From an uncultured Prevotella sp. (GTDB taxonomy: Bacteria > Bacteroidota > Bacteroidia > Bacteroidales > Bacteroidaceae), in contig CAMPYS010000058.1 in NCBI GenBank assembly GCA_946998295.1, forward strand, positions 1 through 7,703: DNA of 7,703 bases, written 5' to 3'. Positions 1 through 6,473 of this stretch are shown one piece after another. The notes under the pieces were generated by a model, which saw nothing but the letters and a program-made list of their open reading frames with translations, did not search any database and was not told where the DNA came from. Each line of letters starts with the position of its first letter. Position 1 is the stretch's first letter. The position numbers were made by a program, and so were the translations under genes.

Positions 1-361
1 GAAAGAATACCTGCTCTTTTAATCGATTCGGCAGCATCTTATCATCAATATCCATTCTGGCTATGAATTCTCCACGACTTACTGCAAGCCCTACATTTAG
101 ACTCTTGACAAAATTATGCCTACAGCTTATTAATGTTATCCTTCTATCCTCAATTGACAGTAAATTCTCTATGCTGCTATCAGTAGAACCATCATCAATG
201 ATGATAATTTCATAATCTTCAAAATCTTGTTCCAAAATGCTATTGATGCAACTTTTAATATATTCCGCCCCATCATATATAGGTAGCACAATACTTACTC
301 TAGGGGTATCTTCATATTGTTGATAAATTTTTACAACATGATTATTTGGCAGCTTGTTCAT
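1..361 (-). CDS. GT2 glycosyltransferase, N-terminal part (cut by window edge)
   Basis: The first 120 residues of a family 2 (GT-A fold) glycosyltransferase, which moves a sugar from a nucleotide-sugar to an acceptor on the cytoplasmic face. Visible motifs in order: the opening beta strand VSIVLPIYDGAEYI (residues 22-35), nucleotide-binding IIIIDDGSTD (52-61), and ARMDIDDKMLPNRLKEQ (101-117), which carries the metal-binding D104-x-D106 and the usual P-x-R-L-x-x-Q that follows it. No stop interrupts the frame before the window ends, so about two thirds of a typical GT2 is missing. The start at 361 is preceded immediately by an in-frame stop (TAG at 364-362), so no upstream start is possible. 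It lies 29 bases downstream of the next glycosyltransferase gene and probably belongs to the same operon. The sugar and acceptor cannot be told; it could modify the secreted product or belong to a surface-polysaccharide locus that begins here. Confidence 0.93.
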   Translation of the reverse strand, partial: MNKLPNNHVVKIYQQYEDTPRVSIVLPIYDGAEYIKSCINSILEQDFEDYEIIIIDDGSTDSSIENLLSIEDRRITLISCRHNFVKSLNVGLAVSRGEFIARMDIDDKMLPNRLKEQVFF

Positions 362-390
362 CTATTAAATATTGAATTGAATAAAACATA

Positions 391-1335
391 TTAATTCCAA
401 TTTTTAAGAAAATTAGAATTGTAGTCTATTAGTTCTGAGAATGTACGAACAGCATTTTCTTTGAAATATAGCTTCGAAGATATAATCCTCGCTTTATTTA
501 CTTCTATGGCTGCAATTTGACGATTTAGGAACTCTTCACCATATATTTCTTCAAAGTAAGAATATAAGTCGAGTTGATATTCAGGACTATAGAAGAGTTC
601 AGAAATAAGTAATATATTCTTTAAATAATCTGCGTTATTAGCAGAATAAGGAACTTCTGAGATATTTCTAAACTTATGACCAAATTCTATATCTAATGCG
701 ACATAAGAATTTCCTCCCATTATCCAATTTTTAAGACACATCATTTGTTCGTCCAACCCGTAAGAGGCCAGTCCTTCTAAACCTTTTAGTTTTAACCAAT
801 ATTCTCGTCTGCAGGCGTATGAGGCACCAAGGAGGCATGGAACTTCTATTCTCTTGATATTTTTCTCAGGAGCCTTTGTCTTCACGTTCCAATATAGGCC
901 CATTGTACTAAACTCCCAGTAAGCTCCGTAAGCAATGTTATTAGAGGATCTATTCCCTTCGAGATCAAGTGAAATTGTTGCTGCACAAAGCAAATCATTA
1001 GATATGCTATCAAGATGTTTTAGCATTTTTTCAAGCCAATCATCTTGATAAACTCTCATGTGAGCATCAAGCATAAGTACATATTTTGTCTGCGCTAATA
1101 ATACTCCTTCATCTCTTGATGATGCAACACCTACCCTTGTCTTGTGTTTACAATATACACAGTTATTAGTCTTAGCGACTTTTTCATAATCATATTCATC
1201 CGTAGAAGCATCGTTTATCATAACAATATCAAAAGGTATCGTTGTATGTGATTTTATACTTTTAATTGTCTCTTCCACTTCAGTCCCCTCATTTAAGAAA
1301 GGAATTATGACGGTCATTTCTTTGTTTAAATTCAT
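391..1335 (-). CDS. Glycosyltransferase resembling polypeptide GalNAc-transferases (GT2/GT27-like)
   Basis: A 314-residue GT-A glycosyltransferase, probably cytoplasmic, with no signal peptide or membrane segment. Visible motifs: TVIIPFLNEG (8-17), MINDASTDE (39-47), VGVASSRDEG (68-77), LMLDAHMRV (87-95), CLLGASYACRREYW (167-180), GLDEQMMCLKNW (193-204) and EFGHKFR (217-223). Ordinary GT2 enzymes use DxD to bind metal; here it is D90-x-H92. The DxH motif, the GG-x-D/E segment and a later G-H-x-F-R (H220) follow the same order as in eukaryotic polypeptide N-acetylgalactosaminyltransferases (GT27), where the DxH residues and the later His bind Mn2+. The GT27 lectin domain is absent and the C-terminal tail (about 230-314) is helical and unrecognised. 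It lies 23 bases after the inactive protease gene. Role by inference: it may glycosylate Ser/Thr of the operon's secreted precursor, though bacterial GT2 enzymes acting on glycans can look similar. Met7 is an alternative start. Confidence 0.85.
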   Translation of the reverse strand: MNLNKEMTVIIPFLNEGTEVEETIKSIKSHTTIPFDIVMINDASTDEYDYEKVAKTNNCVYCKHKTRVGVASSRDEGVLLAQTKYVLMLDAHMRVYQDDWLEKMLKHLDSISNDLLCAATISLDLEGNRSSNNIAYGAYWEFSTMGLYWNVKTKAPEKNIKRIEVPCLLGASYACRREYWLKLKGLEGLASYGLDEQMMCLKNWIMGGNSYVALDIEFGHKFRNISEVPYSANNADYLKNILLISELFYSPEYQLDLYSYFEEIYGEEFLNRQIAAIEVNKARIISSKLYFKENAVRTFSELIDYNSNFLKNWN

Positions 1336-1358
1336 TTTTTGACTATGTTTAAGTGTTT

Positions 1359-2732
1359 CTATTTAGAAGGAATACCTTTCTTCCATACCTGCACCTTCAT
1401 TTGCTTAAAATCAAACACGACTGTTTGCCCCAAAGACTTAAAGAAAGACAAACCGATTTCCACATCAGAGCTTCTATCATTAACTGATCTTACAGATAGT
1501 TTTTTCTTTGAATCCACTGTATGCCCTCCAAATAATACAGAAGGCGATTTCAACGTAATGAGCGGAACCGAAAACAACCTATTATTCTTTAAAACAGTTA
1601 TATTCTTGCCTTTAATAGAAGGAAAATTGCACTTCTTATAGAAATTATCACGCACAACGATATAATCACTATTACCTAAATTTATCTGACCAACCGCGAA
1701 TTCATTGTTTATTGAAACAGGCAGGTAGAGTGCAGGAAAATCTGGGTAGGCAAAGTACATGGATTCTTCAAAGTCTGCCTTTGGAAGCGTATCTGTAGGA
1801 AAGTTAATTATTTGATGTTTCCAATCAATGGCAATTTTCTCCAACAGCCTAATAATTGGGAGTCCTATCTGTGGAACATTTATCCTTGTATAAAACGCTT
1901 TTAGTTCTTTCGCATATTTCCTTGACAGCTTATGCTCCTTAATATAAGCTGTAGGATCTACCATAACAGAAACTAATGCTGGAACATGGTTGAATTGAAG
2001 ATTGCCGATATTGATAGAATCCAAATACACAACTGGGCATCCTGCAACACTATCTTTCCCACATACTATGCCCAATTGGTCTGCAACCTGAGGAGTTATT
2101 TGAAGTGGATATCTTAATTCAGTTGTCCAAATAGCGTCTAAAGTCTCACCATTGAGTTTGATTTTTGTTCTGATAATTGGATTAACCGAAAATTTAACGG
2201 CTTGACTCTCATCCTTACGAATAGCATGTACTGGTGAAATTAATACTTTTGCCTTCAAACTATTTTCTTCATCAGAAATTAATTTCTCTGTAGCAGCAGT
2301 ATATTTCTTGTCATTATAGTAAATCATCTGAGAAGGATAATAATCTTGCTTCAGCCACTCCAGAAGAGCTTCTTCTTGATCGTAGAGACCCTCTGCTTTA
2401 CAAAGCGTAAAATATACATCGGCTAAATATAGTGCATCAAATCCGTATGCTTGCCAATTATACCTTAGGTTATCATTGATTAAGCTTATGGCATAGCGAT
2501 TTTGATTGTTTGCAATAGCTGCTACTATCTTGTTATTGAGTTTTAAGAATGGATTAATAGAATCCTTATCGGTATACACCTTGCTCATTTCCAAATATCT
2601 ACCCGAGCTGAGAAGATTGCCATAAAGCCCAAACTTAGATTTATAATCCTGAGAATATGTGGATAGTGCACAGACTGTAGACATAACTAATATCAATAAC
2701 CTAAAGTTCCTCATACTCTTATAAATTTTCAT
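1359..2732 (-). CDS. Exported pseudo-aspartic protease (both active-site motifs lost)
   Basis: A 457-residue exported protein, full-length paralogue of the upstream gene. An N-terminal signal peptide (hydrophobic residues 11-23, likely cleaved near STYS|QDY) is followed by a helical TPR-like part (about 30-165) and two retropepsin-like domains (about 175-315 and 335-450). The structural landmarks are kept: IGLPIIRLLEKIAIDW (289-304) and IGLSFFKSLGQTVVFDF (426-442), matching the hydrophobic-Gly strands of aspartic proteases. Catalytic residues are not. Aligned without gaps to the paralogue, DTGS becomes TTEL at 203-206 and the second DTGS becomes NLGN at 351-354. It should therefore not cleave peptides, yet the frame is intact over its whole length, so it is not a decaying pseudogene. 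Possible roles (inference): substrate binding, regulation of the active paralogue, or self-protection. Spacing is 45 bases from the active gene upstream and 23 from the glycosyltransferase downstream. Met7 is an alternative start. Confidence 0.9.
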   Translation of the reverse strand: MKIYKSMRNFRLLILVMSTVCALSTYSQDYKSKFGLYGNLLSSGRYLEMSKVYTDKDSINPFLKLNNKIVAAIANNQNRYAISLINDNLRYNWQAYGFDALYLADVYFTLCKAEGLYDQEEALLEWLKQDYYPSQMIYYNDKKYTAATEKLISDEENSLKAKVLISPVHAIRKDESQAVKFSVNPIIRTKIKLNGETLDAIWTTELRYPLQITPQVADQLGIVCGKDSVAGCPVVYLDSINIGNLQFNHVPALVSVMVDPTAYIKEHKLSRKYAKELKAFYTRINVPQIGLPIIRLLEKIAIDWKHQIINFPTDTLPKADFEESMYFAYPDFPALYLPVSINNEFAVGQINLGNSDYIVVRDNFYKKCNFPSIKGKNITVLKNNRLFSVPLITLKSPSVLFGGHTVDSKKKLSVRSVNDRSSDVEIGLSFFKSLGQTVVFDFKQMKVQVWKKGIPSK

Positions 2733-2777
2733 TAACGTTTCCTTTAGAATTTATTCACTCAAATAATTAATAATTCA

Positions 2778-4172
2778 TTAGTATAATCGTGGATTATCAC
2801 TTTTCTCCCATATCTTTACTTTCATTTCTTTAAAGTCAATCACCATCGCTTCACCCAAAGACTTAAAGAATGGGTAACCTAATAGTACATCCCACGGTTC
2901 ATTCGTCATTACAGAATCCCGTAGTTTAATCAAATATGTTGGTTTCATTGCTGTATACCCATATGTTAAAGAAGGATTTAACAAAAATACGCCAAGCGTA
3001 TCTTGTAAGCCTACCATTGTAACGGAATATATGTCATTACTTTTATCATACCCAATGGGAAACAACTTGCTATTATCTTTCTGATATTGTCGATTAAGCC
3101 CCATGTAAAAAGAGGATCCTGTATCTACTGATCCCATCATTGACATTGAATTAATAGTGATTGGTGTTAATAAATATGGCCGTGAATAATTAGTCATAAA
3201 AATACGTTCTTTAAAGTGGGGAGTAGGCAATTGCTCTTTAGGAAAGAAAAAGCATTCGTATTTCCAGTCAATTCCAAACTTTTCAAAAAGTTTAATAATA
3301 GGCAAGCCGATTATTGGACAGTTCATTTCATTATATACATTCATTGCCTCCAAGAGCTTCTTTTTTGATGCATGTTGCTTATATAGGGCTGGAATTGGAC
3401 TTTTCATATCTACGATACACGTGGGAACATGGTAGAGGGTATAATTCCCAATCATTAAAGAATCAATATAAGCTATTGCGATTTTTTCATTACCAGAAAC
3501 GATACTATCGCTTCTATAATCAAGACCTAGCTCATCAGCATATCGATGCGGTAAGGATATTGCTACAGGTGATCCTGTATCCCACAGAAAGGTTTCTGTA
3601 GTTTCATTAACCTTCAACTTTGTTTTAATATGCGGTTCAAGTGTAAACTTAATCGGTTTTGGCTCGCCTTTACATACGATGCGCATCTGTGGTCTTTTAC
3701 GAGCTATTTTCATGACTTTAGCCTCCTCATCAATCATCTTATTGACATCAGCAGTAATTTTTTGGTTTTTATAATACTGCTGTTGTAATGGTGAATAGAC
3801 ATCCTTAAGCCAGTTGTATTGAGCTAAAGCATCATCATAACGTCCTTCTGTTAAACATAGATTCACCATGAGACCAGAAAATATCTGAGTATTTCTGTCA
3901 TATTCTTTCCAGTGAGTCTTCATATTTTCATCTAGCAACTGTATGGCTAAATCATTTCTATTATCGCCAATCGCAGTATATACAGAATTCAGCAATTTTA
4001 GAGTAGGGCAATCAATGTTAGATTTACTATAGAACTGAGTCATCTCCCAATATCTACCTTTATATAGATATTCTAAGAACTGCTTCTCCTCTAATATTCG
4101 TTGCGAGTGTGAAAAAGCCGACGTTGGAAATGCAATAACTAAATATACTACAAATAGGCGTAAATATTTCAT
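2778..4172 (-). CDS. Exported two-domain aspartic protease (retropepsin/pepsin-like)
   Basis: A 464-residue exported aspartic protease. A signal peptide (residues 1 to about 21, hydrophobic core VVYLVIAF) is followed by a helical TPR-like region (about 25-165, with GRYWEM and EGRYDDALAQYNWL segments) and two retropepsin-like domains in one chain. Each half has its catalytic motif and its later Gly strand: WDTGS (D198) with IIGLPIIKLFEKFGIDW (287-303), then VDTGS (D350) with LLGYPFFKSLGEAMVIDF (430-447). One chain thus carries both aspartates of the active site, as in pepsin, where retroviral enzymes need two chains. The location should be periplasmic or outer; no lipobox is seen. It lies directly downstream of the precursor gene (30 bases), which suggests that the precursor, its leader or a target of the product is the substrate (inference). 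The start at 4172 is the only one that gives a proper signal peptide. Confidence 0.92.
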   Translation of the reverse strand: MKYLRLFVVYLVIAFPTSAFSHSQRILEEKQFLEYLYKGRYWEMTQFYSKSNIDCPTLKLLNSVYTAIGDNRNDLAIQLLDENMKTHWKEYDRNTQIFSGLMVNLCLTEGRYDDALAQYNWLKDVYSPLQQQYYKNQKITADVNKMIDEEAKVMKIARKRPQMRIVCKGEPKPIKFTLEPHIKTKLKVNETTETFLWDTGSPVAISLPHRYADELGLDYRSDSIVSGNEKIAIAYIDSLMIGNYTLYHVPTCIVDMKSPIPALYKQHASKKKLLEAMNVYNEMNCPIIGLPIIKLFEKFGIDWKYECFFFPKEQLPTPHFKERIFMTNYSRPYLLTPITINSMSMMGSVDTGSSFYMGLNRQYQKDNSKLFPIGYDKSNDIYSVTMVGLQDTLGVFLLNPSLTYGYTAMKPTYLIKLRDSVMTNEPWDVLLGYPFFKSLGEAMVIDFKEMKVKIWEKSDNPRLY

Positions 4173-4202
4173 ATTTATCTTGAATTTTTATTTAAATTAA
4201 TT

Positions 4203-4745
4203 CTAGAATCCTATTGTAGTGGTGAAAGAGCCAGATCCATTAGTTCCTACCTCTACTTTAGCTGATGTTGAACCGTTTTGATATTTGATACCAAAAGAAG
4301 CGTTATCTAAACGTCCGTTAGAATTAATAGTAACATTTCCACTTCCTGTAAAATTACCAATTTTTTGGCTTATACCCACTGTAGGACCATTATTAGTAAC
4401 TTTGCCAGTAACTGTTGTATCACCTAATTGTTGTTGAACTCCAATGCCATAACTATTTATTTTTCCGTTACCACCACTAACAGTTCCTATGATGGTAGTA
4501 CCATTTCCAATCGCATAATTCGTATTGAGTGTTACGTTTCCATTCTTATCTTTTTTTCCAGAGCCTGTAAGGCCATTTAAACAACCAGTTGTCCCAGAGT
4601 TGAAATCAATTGTAATTATAGGAATATTGGGAGTCCATAAAGAGGCACCCCCGTTATTATTCCCTTTACCGCCTATCATTTTAGCAGCTTCTTCAGATGG
4701 AATCATTGTTAATCCATCAAGATTTAAAGTGAATATTTTTTTCAT
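4203..4745 (-). CDS. Secreted precursor with double-glycine leader and beta-rich Gly/Asn/Thr core
   Basis: A 180-residue precursor. The leader has MKKIFTLNLDGL at its start, an acidic-Ala helix (SEEAAKMI) and G25-G26, the processing site of C39-type peptidase ABC exporters; it resembles the GG-Bacteroidales natural-product precursor leaders known from Bacteroidales. Removal leaves a 154-residue core, far larger than a typical class II bacteriocin. By my count the core has 31 Gly, 22 Asn, 22 Thr and 13 Ser, and only one Cys (C55). From about residue 69 it alternates polar and apolar residues in short strands parted by Gly/Asn turns, giving about nine predicted beta strands and ending in TTTIGF. 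GNVTLNTN (69-76) recurs as GNVTINSN (136-143), suggesting internal duplication. The pattern recalls glycine-rich beta proteins such as insect attacins, or a small outer-membrane barrel; neither is established. It sits between the radical-SAM-like gene and the protease pair and is presumably their substrate. Confidence 0.9.
   Translation of the reverse strand: MKKIFTLNLDGLTMIPSEEAAKMIGGKGNNNGGASLWTPNIPIITIDFNSGTTGCLNGLTGSGKKDKNGNVTLNTNYAIGNGTTIIGTVSGGNGKINSYGIGVQQQLGDTTVTGKVTNNGPTVGISQKIGNFTGSGNVTINSNGRLDNASFGIKYQNGSTSAKVEVGTNGSGSFTTTIGF
4668..4745 (-). other. Double-glycine leader peptide (residues 1-26 of the precursor)
   Basis: Codons 25-26 (4668-4673) encode Gly-Gly followed by Lys-Gly. 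The 26-residue leader lacks a Sec-type hydrophobic core, so the protein is expected to leave through the ABC exporter encoded upstream and not through Sec. Cleavage after G26 is inferred from the GG-leader/C39 peptidase pairing; the peptidase domain itself is outside the window. Confidence 0.8.
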
Positions 4746-4761
4746 GTTAATATTGTTTTTT

Positions 4762-4779
4762 GTAGATAGAAATATCTAC
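4762..4779 (-). promoter_or_regulatory. Short perfect inverted repeat just upstream of the precursor gene
   Basis: GTAGATA and TATCTAC form a perfect 7-bp inverted repeat with a 4-base loop, in the 36-base gap between the radical-SAM-like gene and the precursor, 17 bases before the precursor start. In the operon transcript it would be a hairpin followed by an A-rich tract, so it is not a rho-independent terminator. It could be an operator, an RNA-processing or stability element that raises precursor mRNA, or chance in AT-rich DNA. Confidence 0.4.
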
Positions 4780-4781
4780 GC

Positions 4782-6428
4782 CTATTTGTTACACAGATAT
4801 ATGCAGGATGTAACCTGACTGAAATCCTTGTTTGTATATATAAGATACTGGGATTCCAGCTCCTTTAATGTTGCAACAACTCTCATGGACAGGAATTTCG
4901 TATTTAATTGCTCGTTCAGTATTTTCACGACGGAATCAAAAGAGAGGACTTGTAAGTTCAGCTGTTTTAACAGTAAAACATCTATTTTACCAAGTTGCAA
5001 TGAACGTACACAGTTGTCATTCATATATTCTTGATATGAAAAGTGGTTATCGTCAATAGGGGTTATCCGAAGTCTAAATTTATTTCCATCTTGCAGGGAA
5101 TTATATGGCCTAATCTTTTCCATACGCCCATTCGTTTTATAAAGCGTGCTGTTTATCCATAATTTTATCTCTTCTTCTGTGCGAACAGGATATGCAAAAG
5201 ACCAGTTGATAAATTCAGAAACCAAGAAGAGACGCAGTATATGTAAACAATTCTTTATCTTGAGTAAATCTAATCCGTCCCAAAGCTTTTCTGATTTGCA
5301 GTTTCTATACAAACATAATTCAATATTGTTTTGAGATAAAAGCTTTGCTTTTAAAAGAATCTCTGCAAATGTATGATTTGCTTCTTCCTCGCAGTTTTCT
5401 TTCATAATATAGTAATCCACTACTAACTTTTTAACTTCTAATCTATTTAGGATATTAATCGAATCGCTTGTAATCTTTCCATCATAAAAAACGGATTCAA
5501 TAATAATATTTGAGTATTGCTCTTTAATACTTAATAAACCTCTTAAGAGTAATTCAAAAGAATATATGTTTTGTCCGCAGGCTAAATAGACCACAGCTGT
5601 ATTGCGAATATTTGCAATAACCTTTATCTGTTCGAGAGTCTCAGCAGCATTCGTAACATAGCAATAATATTTTTTTAATAAAGAATGTTCAGCCTGCTGC
5701 AAGCACGGAATTAACTTATCAAAAAGAATCCCTGTTGTATTCGTTGAAGGAATATTTTTTATAAGCTGCTGCCGAGACTCATCCCAATACCATTGCTTAT
5801 TCCAAAAGTTATATTTAGGAGAATTCTTTGTGAAAAAATTCACCAAAGCTTCTTCAGAATATAGGTTTCCACAAATTACTGCATCAATATTGCTGTTTTC
5901 CAATAGGAGGTTGTTATTCATTGATGCGTCCGCACCATATATAACGATATGTGAATCAGGATATTTTAATTTTACTCTCTGGATAATAACAGCAGTCTTG
6001 ATAAAAGAAGGCGTAACAGGGAAGAGCCATATTGGAGAATCTGTAATAGTAAATTGGTCTATACATGAATCAATAAGTTGCGTCAACCGGGCAGCATACT
6101 GTCTCATGTGCTTTCGGTAACAATTGACATTCAAATTTAAATGCCATGAGTTAAGATCAATTAAAGTTGCACAAATTCTTGATTTTAGATATTGATTATT
6201 CTCAATGTCTGCGATATAATTATAATAGAGTAAGGAGATGTTCTCTATTTTGCAATTATACCAGACAAATTCTATTTCTTCCTTCATCAAGCATTCCGTC
6301 CAATCACAAATACTAAAAGGTCGATTTTTCTTAGAATCTTTTTCAAGATAAAGACCACTAAGGTGGGCATCCACATAGGAAGAGTACCCTATATTATTAA
6401 ATATATATTGATATGTTTTCCGATTCAT
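4782..6428 (-). CDS. B12-binding radical-SAM-like protein lacking the cluster motif (pseudo-radical SAM)
   Basis: A 548-residue cytoplasmic protein. Its layout follows B12-type radical SAM RiPP-maturation enzymes. An N-terminal region (1-120) is followed by a Rossmann-like domain (about 125-200) with parallel-strand segments SPIWLFPVTPS, SHIVIYGADAS, IDAVICGNLYSEEAL, matching the family's 'iD-vv-GE-E-al' pattern. Next comes an alternating alpha/beta stretch (about 255-400) where the radical SAM barrel should be, and a C-terminal winged-helix-like region (about 478-530). The barrel stretch begins YYCYVTNAAETLEQ, but no CX3CX2C motif occurs there or anywhere in the protein; its 17 cysteines are scattered, the closest spacing being CIYLC at the C-terminus (542-546). 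The 4Fe-4S/SAM site is therefore missing. Possible roles are leader binding, a scaffold for another modifying enzyme, or an unrelated chemistry. It is 36 bases upstream of the precursor and 45 downstream of the exporter. The fold is inferred by eye and less certain than the absence of the motif. Confidence 0.72.
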   Translation of the reverse strand: MNRKTYQYIFNNIGYSSYVDAHLSGLYLEKDSKKNRPFSICDWTECLMKEEIEFVWYNCKIENISLLYYNYIADIENNQYLKSRICATLIDLNSWHLNLNVNCYRKHMRQYAARLTQLIDSCIDQFTITDSPIWLFPVTPSFIKTAVIIQRVKLKYPDSHIVIYGADASMNNNLLLENSNIDAVICGNLYSEEALVNFFTKNSPKYNFWNKQWYWDESRQQLIKNIPSTNTTGILFDKLIPCLQQAEHSLLKKYYCYVTNAAETLEQIKVIANIRNTAVVYLACGQNIYSFELLLRGLLSIKEQYSNIIIESVFYDGKITSDSINILNRLEVKKLVVDYYIMKENCEEEANHTFAEILLKAKLLSQNNIELCLYRNCKSEKLWDGLDLLKIKNCLHILRLFLVSEFINWSFAYPVRTEEEIKLWINSTLYKTNGRMEKIRPYNSLQDGNKFRLRITPIDDNHFSYQEYMNDNCVRSLQLGKIDVLLLKQLNLQVLSFDSVVKILNEQLNTKFLSMRVVATLKELESQYLIYTNKDFSQVTSCIYLCNK

Positions 6429-6451
6429 ATATTATTCATTTAAGCGGTATA

Positions 6452-6459
6452 CAAATATA
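6452..6459 (-). promoter_or_regulatory. Possible Bacteroides-type -7 box before the radical-SAM-like gene
   Basis: On the minus strand this reads TATATTTG, an exact match to the Bacteroidetes -7 consensus TAnnTTTG, in the 45-base gap between the exporter and the radical-SAM-like gene. No TTG -33 element is seen at the expected 19-21 base distance, so it may be chance in AT-rich sequence. If real, it would give an internal promoter with a very short 5' leader. No similar match occurs in the other intergenic gaps. Confidence 0.18.
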
Positions 6460-6473
6460 GATATAGGAGAAAT

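Noticed and set aside
1339..1641. Plus-strand 100-codon frame over the 3' part of the inactive protease gene
   Set aside because: Shadow of the minus-strand gene, which has signal peptide, domain landmarks and a paralogue.
2660..2732. Lipoprotein signal in the inactive protease (Cys21 after the hydrophobic core)
   Set aside because: The residues before Cys21 are S-T-V, a poor lipobox; cleavage before Q28 after STYS is a better fit.
1359..2732. Annotating the inactive protease copy as a pseudogene
   Set aside because: The frame is intact from signal peptide to the final strand; only catalytic residues are lost, which points to changed function and not gene decay.
3314..3601. Plus-strand 95-codon frame over the active protease gene
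   Set aside because: Shadow frame; the opposite strand carries the DTGS motif and retropepsin landmarks.
4762..4779. Rho-independent terminator at the inverted repeat
   Set aside because: In the operon direction the stem is followed by A residues, not U residues; in the plus direction the T tract lies before the stem and no gene ends there.
4525..4818. Plus-strand 97-codon frame antisense to the precursor, with a hydrophobic stretch that could pass for a membrane segment
   Set aside because: It lies opposite the clear precursor gene and rSAM-like 3' end, has no recognisable family or start signal, and its Pro/Leu/Phe-rich content is what an antisense of Gly/Asn/Lys codons gives.
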